From Natronolimnobius baerhuensis (lineage in GTDB: Archaea > Halobacteriota > Halobacteria > Halobacteriales > Natrialbaceae), in NCBI RefSeq assembly GCF_002177135.1, contig NZ_MWPH01000002.1, forward strand, positions 1,178,001-1,242,000: a DNA stretch of 64,000 bases, in the 5' to 3' direction. The stretch's first letter is position 1. Every line of letters starts with the position of its first letter. A program made the translations under genes and the position numbers. Positions 15,045 to 22,453 of the stretch are shown here, piece after piece. The notes beneath the pieces are model-generated. The model saw nothing but the letters and a program-made list of their open reading frames with translations, was not told where the DNA came from and made no database searches.

Positions 15045-15476
15045 ATGTGCGCACAGTATGTGACACTTCTTATGAATCAGGCTTCCACTGGGTCACACCC
15101 ATTACTGGGTGCTGACGAGCGGACACGGATTCTTCGGTCGTTTCTGCTTTCGCTCGCTCTAACCCCGGTATTACTGATGATCGAGCCTGCCCGTCGGATT
15201 GTTTCGCTTGAGGCAACGCTAGCGGCTATTACAGTAGGTATATCTCTCGGGATTGTGGCAGCCATTGGACTGGCCGACATCAACCTTCAGAATGCCAACA
15301 GCGTGACGGCATCAATTGTAACCCTTGTTTGTATCTGTGGGGCCACCATCGCTGTGTGGTTGATTTTGCCCCACCAACATATCGGGGCGTTACTTCAGTT
15401 TACAGTCGCGTTCATCTGGGCGATGCCCATTACTCAACTGCTTTATTATCGCCTCTGGGCACCCGAACCCAGCTAA
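15045..15476 (+). CDS. IS-borne membrane protein (passenger gene)
   Basis: 143 aa from ATG 15045. About four membrane segments: FLLSLALTPVLLMI, LAAITVGISLGIVAAIGLA, ASIVTLVCICGATIAVWLIL and LLQFTVAFIWAMPITQLLYY. The frame runs back to 14943, but that ATG lies across the target-site/IR junction; GAATATAA at about 15008 fits transcription starting near 15045. No family recognised. Opposite in direction to the transposase. Function unknown. Confidence 0.5.
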   Translation: MCAQYVTLLMNQASTGSHPLLGADERTRILRSFLLSLALTPVLLMIEPARRIVSLEATLAAITVGISLGIVAAIGLADINLQNANSVTASIVTLVCICGATIAVWLILPHQHIGALLQFTVAFIWAMPITQLLYYRLWAPEPS

Positions 15477-15520
15477 GGGCACGGTTACCTTCCTGATACT
15501 CCAACGCCCTGAACTGGTCG

Positions 15521-16341
15521 TTAGATTGCTTTGTCAAGATTGTGGACGAGACACGCAAGAGCGAGTTCACGGAACTGCTTCCACCAGCATCGTGAACGGA
15601 CGAACGCGCCGTACTTCCGCTTGAGCGTTGAGTTGACTGTCTCTGATTGACTCCGTTGGCCGTAGAGGTCGGCGTCTAAACGTGCGTTCTATGCCTTGTG
15701 GAGCGGTGTGAACTCACGATGCTTGATTAGTGGACGAATCTCGTGTTGACGGGCAAGCTGTCTGATTTTCTGGTCGTCGTAGCCTTTGCCCCCGAGCGGG
15801 ATGTCGATAGTCTCGGGGTTGCGTGTGATCACCGACGGAGCATCTGGCTATCGTGTTTTCGTGTCGTCGTCACGTGTAAATCAAGGACTGCGTTCACTTT
15901 GGAATCGACCAGCAGTGTTACTTTGAGTTGCTGAATCGTGAGTTTGGCTCGTTTCGTGTAGTGTTTTGAGGCGTGACTGCGGTCGAATCCCGAAGCATCG
16001 ATCCCCGCAACGCCGTTGGTCTGGAGCAGTGAAACAGAGAGATTGAGCAGCACTCGCCAGACGGCCATATCGAGTCTATCGAACGCTTTGCACAGTGTTG
16101 ATGGGGCTGGCAGTTCAGTGAGATTGATCGCGTTCCGGATATGGGGCATCTCGATGAGTTCGTCGAGGAGTGTTCGATACGTTGTGTCCTTTCGAACGTT
16201 GAGACAGAGGAGAACGGTGTGCTGGTGGAGCATATAGCGTTGTTTCGAGAACTTCGAGGAGTGTCGAGCTACGGCACGTTTCGCTAACTGAAATGCTTCC
16301 TCGACAAATCGGAGCAACCGAGACTTTGGGAGGGTCTGCAT
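15521..16341 (-). pseudogene. Degraded IS5-family transposase
   Basis: Starts MQTLPKSRLLRFVEEAFQLA at 16341, 37 nt inside the right repeat. The DDE N-terminal half is intact (GIDASGFDRSHASKHYTKR with the first Asp). A frameshift near 15830-15845 ends the frame; the remainder can be followed in another frame (LGGKGYDDQKIRQLARQHEI-like, then IKHREFTPLHKA), where a Trp codon has become TAG near 15690, then NARLDADLYGQRSQSETVNS to a natural stop at 15521. At least two lesions, so non-functional. Confidence 0.85.
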
Positions 16342-16393
16342 CTACTCAAACTACCGACTGAACCTGTGACTCACTAAGGATTACAACAGAGCC

Positions 16394-16637
16394 CAGTAGA
16401 TAGTAGCGCGGTTTCTTTATTCAGTTATAGGGGTAAAACTCAAGTCATTTCTAATCACACGTTCTTACTATGAAACAACCCGTCGAGTACATTTCTAGAT
16501 TCAGAGGTTTCAGTAGCAGTAGAGGGTATTGAGGTTTATTTACTCCAGTCTCTTTCTTGAAACTGAATCGAAGCAGTTCGGTCACTACGTATGCGAGCCT
16601 TACACCGAACCAAAATGTGAATTAGTGTGGTGTCTCC
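16394..16637. other. Gene-free stretch after the IS
   Basis: Begins with the right target-site duplication CAGTAGAT (16394-16401). The remainder is moderately AT-rich and has no convincing frame, RNA or repeat. Confidence 0.4.
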
Positions 16638-16811
16638 CTACGCATCACTCCGAGCTACAACGAAAGCAATCCAGACCCCCATCCCGATAGCGATTCCCAT
16701 TCCGGTATTGTCCAGCGCGACTCCAAGGCCAATTCCTATCCCAAGACAGACTCCCATCCCCACCGCCATTCCACTTGAATCTATCTTATCATCACCCGCT
16801 TCTTTGGACAT
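16638..16811 (-). CDS. Glycine-zipper membrane micro-protein, 57 aa
   Basis: MSKEAGDDKIDSSGMAVGMG, then a long hydrophobic stretch with GxxxG spacing (GVCLGIGIGLGVALDNTGMGIAIGMGVW): two short membrane helices with small-residue faces. ATG 16811 is chosen because TTATAAAA about 25 nt upstream fits a leaderless start; the frame continues to 16868 without other support. Such proteins form helical assemblies or act as membrane-stress or toxin-like peptides; role here unknown. Confidence 0.6.
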   Translation of the reverse strand: MSKEAGDDKIDSSGMAVGMGVCLGIGIGLGVALDNTGMGIAIGMGVWIAFVVARSDA

Positions 16812-16938
16812 ATGTCCATCTTGAATTTTATAAATATAAGTGTTTGGGTATAATGCCACGGATTTCACCCGTACTTACCGTGAGTTTCACAGATAACTTT
16901 GAATAGAGAAATCGTGATACTATCTACTGTTACTGGTT

Positions 16939-17057
16939 GTCCGGGTGCGAGAATCGAACCGAAGGAAGACGATCACCTCACTTCGTTCGGTGCTGCGACT
17001 TCCAGGGTTCGATTCTCTGACGACTCCTGCGGCTCACGAATTTGTTCGCCGCAGGAA
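16939..17057 (-). repeat. tRNA-tail unit behind tRNA-His
   Basis: Read on the minus strand after the tRNA: hairpin A CCTGCGGC, loop GAACAAATTCGTGA, GCCGCAGG (17055-17026), a perfect stem; inverted T arm GAGAATCGAACC plus CTGGAAG (17017-16998); loop B CACC-GAACGAAGTGA-GGTG (16992-16974); then CTTCC and a direct tRNA-His 3' copy GGTTCGATTCTCGCACCCGG (ending 16939). Inverted and direct T arms pair perfectly over 12 bp, and GGAAG/CTTCC pair inside. Confidence 0.75.
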
Positions 17058-17130
17058 GTCCGGGTGCGAGAATCGAACCCGCGTCTCAGCCTCCACAAGG
17101 CTGAAGGATAACCACTACCCCAACCCGGAC
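17058..17130 (-). tRNA. tRNA-His (anticodon GTG)
   Basis: 73 nt including the extra 5' G (G-1) typical of tRNA-His, encoded here and opposed by a 3' C. Acceptor TCCGGGT/ACCCGGA; anticodon arm CAGCC-TTGTGGA-GGCTG; T arm GCGGG-TTCGATT-CTCGC. No CCA, no intron. One tRNA-tail unit follows at once. Confidence 0.96.
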
Positions 17131-17290
17131 ACGCTTACGTGTTTACGTAGGTCCGGTCGACCTAAAATACGTTACGACTCGAGGGCGCCTCGCGTGTCTC
17201 ACTGTCGCACGCGTCTCGAGCGCGTCGATGCGGTATCCAACGTGTAGACCGGGACGTTTTTCGCTGCCACGCTCGTAGGCACACCAACGC

Positions 17291-17746
17291 GTGGCCATCA
17301 CCGATAAGATCTACATCAAGAACCACCAGCAGCTGAGTTCCCAACTCGAGACCTCGATTCCGAAAGGCGCGTTCAAAGGCGCGACGCTGGATATCCTCTT
17401 TCAGGGCGAAGGCCTCGAGAAACTCGATGATGCAACCCAGGAGCGAGTCCTCGACTTCTCGAGTGACTTCCTCGACTGTGGCTGTGACAACAACCCCTAC
17501 TGTGGCTGCCCAGAACGGAAGTTCATCCAGTATCTCCTCGAGTTGCGCGCACAGGGGATGGGTCCCGACGCAATCGTCGACGTGATGTCCGACGATTACC
17601 TGGTGTATGCCTATCCCGGCGACGTGCTCTCGTTTCTCGACAATGGCGTCCGAACGCTCGAGGCGGCAGAAGGGCTGGCGGGTGTCGACGGCGCAGACGA
17701 GAAACAGGACGAAATTCGCCAAACAAAACAGAATCTCGCACGCTAA
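17291..17746 (+). CDS. DUF5814-type cysteine-rich protein
   Basis: 151 aa from a GTG start (AITDKIYIKNHQQL). It has a CGCDNNPYCGCPE cluster (C64, C66, C71, C73), likely a metal site, followed by RKFIQYLLELRAQGMGPDAI and a DDYLVYAYPGDVLSFLD segment well conserved in haloarchaea (from memory the DUF5814 family, sometimes next to or fused with helicases). No biochemical role is known to me. Single gene, convergent with the CopG-like gene. Confidence 0.7.
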   Translation: MAITDKIYIKNHQQLSSQLETSIPKGAFKGATLDILFQGEGLEKLDDATQERVLDFSSDFLDCGCDNNPYCGCPERKFIQYLLELRAQGMGPDAIVDVMSDDYLVYAYPGDVLSFLDNGVRTLEAAEGLAGVDGADEKQDEIRQTKQNLAR

Positions 17747-17779
17747 ATCCGCTCGAGGCAACCAGCCACGTCCACGACG

Positions 17780-18196
17780 TTACCGCAGGTGGTAGGATTC
17801 GTCTTCTTCGTCTAAATCATCGAGCAACAGGATTTCGTCCTGTTCGTCCTCGAGTCGGTCCTGTAACTCGGTGACGTAGGATTTGTACTCGTCTAACTGT
17901 TCACGGAGGTGGTCGGCCTCGAGTTCGAGGCGTTCGTGTTCGCGGATGAAACTCTTCGGGACTTCCACCGATGGCGGAAACGCGATTTCTTCGCCCTCGC
18001 CGTCGGGTTCGATGGTCCCGCCAGTGAGTTCGTCGTCGGGAACGACGGTTACCTGGCCGTCGTGGTCGACGAGCAGGTCGACGTAGTCTCGAAACACCGC
18101 AGAGAGCGAGATATCGCGCTCCTCGGCGATGTCCTGCAGCGACTCGAAGGCCTCCTCGCTGACGCGAAACGAGATCGTCTTGTTCTTGTTGCCCAT
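17780..18196 (-). CDS. CopG-like ribbon-helix-helix protein with coiled coil
   Basis: 138 aa. Residues 4-45 (KNKTISFRVSEEAFESLQDI... RDISLSAVFRDYVDLLV) are a ribbon-helix-helix DNA-binding domain: strand TISFRV, two helices. After a Gly/Asp linker, residues 82-125 form a coiled coil (HERLELEADHLREQLDEYKS). Predicted homo-oligomeric repressor; target unknown, autoregulation is common in the family. Confidence 0.75.
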   Translation of the reverse strand: MGNKNKTISFRVSEEAFESLQDIAEERDISLSAVFRDYVDLLVDHDGQVTVVPDDELTGGTIEPDGEGEEIAFPPSVEVPKSFIREHERLELEADHLREQLDEYKSYVTELQDRLEDEQDEILLLDDLDEEDESYHLR

Positions 18197-18287
18197 TCGT
18201 CTCTCCCTGTTGGTCCGTGGTCCTGGTACTTAATCGTTCACGACGTGTTACGTGTTCCGCACGACGGATGCACACACCCCGGTAGAA

Positions 18288-18755
18288 TCACTGCTCGCTC
18301 GCAGCTTGAATCGCCTCACAGCCGAACGACACAACATCACTATCAAGCTCACTGTCACGGAGATCGGCCCGCGAGTACCACGCCCACGCATCGACACCGG
18401 CCTCGCCGTCCGCAGGGGCAAGATCACGGCTCGAGACGGTCGCGTAGTAGATGAGATCAATGTGCTGGTGGCCAACCTGTCCGTCGTGGACGTTGACGTC
18501 GTACAACATGTGGTGGTGTGGCTCCGGGAGCGCTCGGCCGGCCGGCGAGTCGACCGCCTCAGGTTCAGCAAGCAACGTGGGCTCGAGGCCAGTTTCCTCT
18601 TTGACTTCTCGAAGAGCGGCTTCGTGAGGGAGTTCGTCGCGGTCGATGTGGCCACCAGGCGGAATCGTAATCCCCAATCGTTCGTGTTCGTGTAGCGCCG
18701 TTGCGCCGTTGTTGACGATGTAGACCGTCGTCGTGAAGTGACGCGTCGTCTCCAT
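18288..18755 (-). CDS. NUDIX hydrolase
   Basis: 155 aa. The NUDIX box is complete at G35-L57 (GHIDRDELPHEAALREVKEE then TGL), with the REVKEE metal ligands. The first strand TTTVYIVNNGATALHEHERL is typical. A HHHMLYDV stretch follows. ATG 18755 begins METTRHF; the frame goes on to 18794 without a better start. Substrate not inferable; probably a nucleoside diphosphate derivative. Confidence 0.85.
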   Translation of the reverse strand: METTRHFTTTVYIVNNGATALHEHERLGITIPPGGHIDRDELPHEAALREVKEETGLEPTLLAEPEAVDSPAGRALPEPHHHMLYDVNVHDGQVGHQHIDLIYYATVSSRDLAPADGEAGVDAWAWYSRADLRDSELDSDVVSFGCEAIQAASEQ

Positions 18756-18844
18756 ACGAGTACACGTCGCGGACTGCCCTTCAACCCGAGCCATCCGGAG
18801 CGAAACTGATCACTCTGCGCGTTCCGTCCAGTTTCATACGTGAC

Positions 18845-19774
18845 TTACACCACCCGATTGTGGAAGGCGTCGCCGGACTCGAGTCGACCGACGTTTTCCC
18901 GGACGAGTTCTCCGATATCGTGGAAGTAATCCTCTGTAAACGCGGCACAGTGGGGCGTGACAATCACCTCGTCCATTGTCCACAGCGGCGACTCCTTGGG
19001 AAGTGGTTCATCCTCGAACACGTCGAGTGCTGCGCCCGCGATGGCTCCGGACTCGAGGGCGTCGACCAATGCCGGTTCGTCGACGACCTGCCCGCGGCCG
19101 ACATTGACGAAGTAGGCGTCCTCGTCCATCGCGTCGAACACGTCGGCAGCAATCAGGTGGTTGGTTTCGTCGGTAAGTGGCAGCGTCACGATCACAAACT
19201 CGGCGTCGGCGACGGCGTCGAGTACGTCCTCGGTCGCGTACATTTCCTCGAAGCCGGGAAGCGAGTCGGCAGAGCGCCGAACGCCAGTGATTCGAACGCC
19301 GAGCGCGCCGAGTACCTCGGCGACGCCGCCGCCGAGCGTGCCGGTGCCGACGACGCAGGCGGTCGTTCCGGGCAGGGTAAACGCCTCGTCCCATGCCGGA
19401 CGACCCCCGCGACACTCCTGCTGGGCGGCGACGTGTGTATGGAGCCGACGCGCAAACGCGAGCAGGTAGCCCGCGACCGTCTCGCCGACCGAGCGGTCGT
19501 GGATTCCCGTGCTATTGGTGAGCACAACGTCGTGCTCGTCGAACGCCTCGAGCGGAAAGCGGTCGACGCCAGCTTGAATCGAGTGCACCCAGTCGACCTC
19601 GAGAAACGCTTCCCGGTGCTCGAGCGTGATGACGGCGTCGCAGGCGGCGATTTCGTCGTCACCGACCACGTCGACCGTCGCCGGACAGTCTGCGAGTTCG
19701 TCGCGCAACTCCGCAGGTGGAAACACCTGTTCGACCGACTCGTGAACACCGATTCGCTCGAGATCGAACTGCAT
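18845..19774 (-). CDS. D-2-hydroxyacid dehydrogenase
   Basis: 309 aa. Rossmann nucleotide-binding motif VVGTGTLGGG (about residues 140-149), catalytic Arg in NVGRGQVVDE, Glu in DVFEDEPLP and His in TPHCAAF, the R-E-H triad of the 2-hydroxyacid dehydrogenase family. Reversibly reduces 2-keto acids to D-2-hydroxy acids. The N-terminal substrate domain (about 1-100) is shorter than in phosphoglycerate dehydrogenases, so SerA is unlikely. Confidence 0.85.
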   Translation of the reverse strand: MQFDLERIGVHESVEQVFPPAELRDELADCPATVDVVGDDEIAACDAVITLEHREAFLEVDWVHSIQAGVDRFPLEAFDEHDVVLTNSTGIHDRSVGETVAGYLLAFARRLHTHVAAQQECRGGRPAWDEAFTLPGTTACVVGTGTLGGGVAEVLGALGVRITGVRRSADSLPGFEEMYATEDVLDAVADAEFVIVTLPLTDETNHLIAADVFDAMDEDAYFVNVGRGQVVDEPALVDALESGAIAGAALDVFEDEPLPKESPLWTMDEVIVTPHCAAFTEDYFHDIGELVRENVGRLESGDAFHNRVV

Positions 19775-20158
19775 GCCCGTCGATACGGCCGAGCCACGGT
19801 TGAACGTTTGCGTTCCCTCACCACGGTGCCGTCAGCCGAGCCGTGTTCGTTCGGGATCGATAACGTGACACTACGCGCCGTGATCCGCTCGCTGTACGGA
19901 ACCCGTACTACCGGACTCCCCTCTCGCTACGCAGCCAGCCGAGACTCGATTCTGTTGGGACGCGCGTGTAATTCGTTGATACCGAGGCATTCGTATGGCC
20001 GTCTCGCGCCGGCGGTCGGCCTCGTGCCGAGTATCCACACTGGACAGACGTTCTGTACTTTTGGCGATGAGAGTCATTCTGCATCTACTCCGAGGAGTCC
20101 GTTGCTTGTCTCTCAATAACAAGGATGCCGGGTGAGTTCAGGACTGGTACACAGTCAT
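19775..20158. other. Gene-free divergent intergenic region
   Basis: Separates the divergent dehydrogenase and deacetylase-like genes. I see no RNA gene, repeat or clear TATA box; promoters for both genes must lie here. Confidence 0.4.
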
Positions 20159-21469
20159 ATGAAACGGCGCTCCTATCTCACGACGTCAGCAATCACTGTA
20201 ACCGCGTTCGCAGGCTGTACCGGCGGCGACTCAGCACAGCGCAGCCAGGACGACGCGACCGTCGATGACGACGACCGAGACGATGCCGACGGCGGCGAGG
20301 ATTCCGTCGACGAAGGTGACTCCGATGACGACGAGCGTGCGGACGACGGGCCGGGGATACTGGGCACCTTCGACGACTTCGAGGATCTCGGACAGTGGGA
20401 CGCGGTCGTCGGCGAACTCGAGGCGGACACCGAGCGCGCGTTCGAGGGCACGCAGTCGGCCCGTCTCCGGTCGTCTGACGACGACGAGCAGGTCATGATC
20501 AGACGGGAACTCGCGGAGCCAATCGACGTCCGCGGGGCCGCCCCCGCGCTCGCGCTCGCGGCCGACGACATGGCGAATCCGGTGATCCACCTCCGAGACG
20601 AGAGTGGGGACACCCTCCAGTACAAACAGCACGTTCGCGACTACTACCCGTTCATTAGGCGGAACTTCGGACACACGGCGATCAGCGGCGATCCGGACCT
20701 GAGTGCGATTACCGAAATCGCCGTGTCCGACTGGAGCGGCGACCAGGGGCGCGACGTCTGGATCGACGACCTCCACTTCGTCCCCCGCATCACTGAGGGC
20801 CGCGTACTGCTCCAGTTCCAAGGCGGATTCGAGACGGACTACACGCTCGCGTATCCGATTCTCGAGGAGTACGGCCTCGAGGCGTCGACGTTCGTCGCCA
20901 CCGACAGGATCCGACCGACCGAATCGGCCGAGGGTGATCGACTGACCGAAGCGCAACTCGCCGAACTCGTCGACGCCGGCTGGTCGCTCGGCACCGTCGG
21001 CGCCCGCCATCAGCACCTGCGCGATGTCGACTCGGACCGACTCGAGTCGGACATTCTCTCGCCCCTCGAGTGGTTCGACGAGCGCGGCTACGACGACGCG
21101 CGATACTTCGCGTTCCCCGGCGGCCAGTTCGACCAGGAGATGCTCGACATCGTCGGCGACCACTACGACCTCGGCTTCTCGGGTCGCCACCGGGCCCAGG
21201 CGTACGCGACCAGCCCGCTCACTATCACGCGCATCTCGGGCGGCGTCGACCGGCGGAACCTCACCGCCGAGCAGATGATCGATGCAATCGATTGGACGGC
21301 GACTCACGGCGGGCTCACGACGATCACCATCTACGAGATGGACGACGAGGACGCCGACGCGCTCGAGGAAACGGCTGCACACCTCTCGGACCTCGTCGAC
21401 GCGGGCGAGATCGAACTGATCACACCAGCTGAAATCGCGGACGGGTTCGTCTATCGAGAGCGTGAGTAG
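20159..21469 (+). CDS. Lipoprotein with degenerate polysaccharide-deacetylase (NodB) domain
   Basis: 436 aa. MKRRSYLTTSAIT with lipobox AFAGC (Cys about 19), an Asp-rich linker to about 60, a beta-sandwich carbohydrate-binding-like domain (GTFDDFEDLGQWDAV ... DVWIDDLHFVP, about 63-220), and a NodB-fold domain from about 225 (RVLLQFQGGFETDYTLAYPI). The usual TFDDG motif reads QFQGG, so the two metal/base Asp residues are missing, and of the HxxxH pair only the second His seems kept (GARHQHL). Probably binds rather than deacetylates surface glycans. Confidence 0.7.
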   Translation: MKRRSYLTTSAITVTAFAGCTGGDSAQRSQDDATVDDDDRDDADGGEDSVDEGDSDDDERADDGPGILGTFDDFEDLGQWDAVVGELEADTERAFEGTQSARLRSSDDDEQVMIRRELAEPIDVRGAAPALALAADDMANPVIHLRDESGDTLQYKQHVRDYYPFIRRNFGHTAISGDPDLSAITEIAVSDWSGDQGRDVWIDDLHFVPRITEGRVLLQFQGGFETDYTLAYPILEEYGLEASTFVATDRIRPTESAEGDRLTEAQLAELVDAGWSLGTVGARHQHLRDVDSDRLESDILSPLEWFDERGYDDARYFAFPGGQFDQEMLDIVGDHYDLGFSGRHRAQAYATSPLTITRISGGVDRRNLTAEQMIDAIDWTATHGGLTTITIYEMDDEDADALEETAAHLSDLVDAGEIELITPAEIADGFVYRERE

Positions 21470-21709
21470 ACGACGCCCGAGAAGCGTCGAGAACGCAACT
21501 TGGCGAAAAACGTTCGTCTCGAGACGGTCAAAGGGAGTGACCCTCTTCTCGCATTCGACTGTTTATGCGGGTCTGTTGAGTTCCTTGATAGATGATCCGT
21601 TCCAGGAGTCGTGCTGAATACAGGACGCGAATGCGATACGAGATGGGACGAAGACGGTGCTCGATCACTATAGAGAAAATACTTACCGATTCTTCGAACA
21701 GACATCGAT

Positions 21710-22180
21710 ATGGAGCGCAGAGACGTCCTTGGAACAGCGTGCTCGTTCGTAGTCGCTGCTGTTGCAGACTGTCTCTCTGACCAGGACGAAATCGGCATGA
21801 GCGATAGCGTTCCTACCGAGATCACGAACTGGGAAGCGACTCGCGATCTCGCTCAGGATGCAGTGCCAGCCTCAGATGAACCCCCGCGTATCACAGTCGA
21901 TGGTGACTCGACAGTCGTGGTCGAAGGGTACATTATTTATCCCTCTGGAAATTGTGACGAACTCGTAATTTCTCCAGACCGAACAGAGTACGACCCGGAA
22001 GATGGCTCGCTCTCCGTGTGGGTAGGCTACATCCGTGACCAGGAACCAGGCGAAGACTGTTCGATACCCGAGTCCTCCACTCCATATCAAGTACGCGTTA
22101 GCTTCGACGACGGAGTACCTGACACCGTGACGGCCCTCGAGTACGGGAGTCACGGGGAGAGGGAAGCAACGAAGCCGTAG
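21710..22180 (+). CDS. Small predicted exported protein
   Basis: 156 aa. MERRDVLGTACSFVVAAVADC resembles a Tat or lipoprotein signal with an imperfect lipobox VADC. The mature part is acidic and beta-rich (VVVEGYIIYPSGNCDELVIS ... YQVRVSFDDG) with two further cysteines. No family recognised. Isolated gene. Confidence 0.55.
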   Translation: MERRDVLGTACSFVVAAVADCLSDQDEIGMSDSVPTEITNWEATRDLAQDAVPASDEPPRITVDGDSTVVVEGYIIYPSGNCDELVISPDRTEYDPEDGSLSVWVGYIRDQEPGEDCSIPESSTPYQVRVSFDDGVPDTVTALEYGSHGEREATKP

Positions 22181-22453
22181 GTTGTGAGTGATCAAAGGCA
22201 GACCATACTGTTCGCACGAAGAGTGGACAGACAGTTTGTATCAGTCATAGAGAGTTTCAACAGGCCCGTTTATGTAACTCTCCACTGCGTGAATTACTCG
22301 AGTAGATGGCTCTCTGTATAGCGGAACGATGGTGGCTCAGTGAAACGTATCATCACAAGGGGCTAAGCGGGGGTAACTTTCGTCATCGCCACCGATCAGG
22401 GGTTCGAGTGTCGGACGCAAAAAGCTCACGGACGGGAAACCGCCGTACTTGAT

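Larger units (their letters stand above)
14945..16393. mobile_element. IS5-type insertion sequence with passenger gene and dead transposase
   Basis: 1449 bp bounded by 16-bp inverted repeats GGCTCTGTTGAAATCC (14945) and, on the other strand, GGCTCTGTTGTAATCC (ending 16393), 15/16 identical, with an 8-bp target duplication CAGTAGAT. The transposase reads leftward from next to the right repeat. Between its remnant and the left repeat sits a separate membrane-protein gene, so the element is longer than the usual transposase-only form. It is somewhat AT-richer than its surroundings. Unable to move by its own transposase, but the intact ends could still be mobilised in trans. Confidence 0.8.

Noticed and set aside
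15521-16341. Functional transposase by programmed frameshift
   Set aside because: Besides the frame change there is an in-frame TAG replacing a Trp codon further on, so frameshifting alone could not yield full-length enzyme.
18860-20119. Long plus-strand frame opposite the D-2-hydroxyacid dehydrogenase
   Set aside because: Its peptide is Arg/Gly/Val-rich with no motifs, and the opposite strand encodes a complete dehydrogenase. GC-rich haloarchaeal DNA leaves long antisense frames open.
22250-22330. Possible IS remnant (TTTCAACAGGCCC and GAGTAGATGGCTCT)
   Set aside because: Short similarity to the IS end at 14945 only; no paired end, no transposase, no target duplication.
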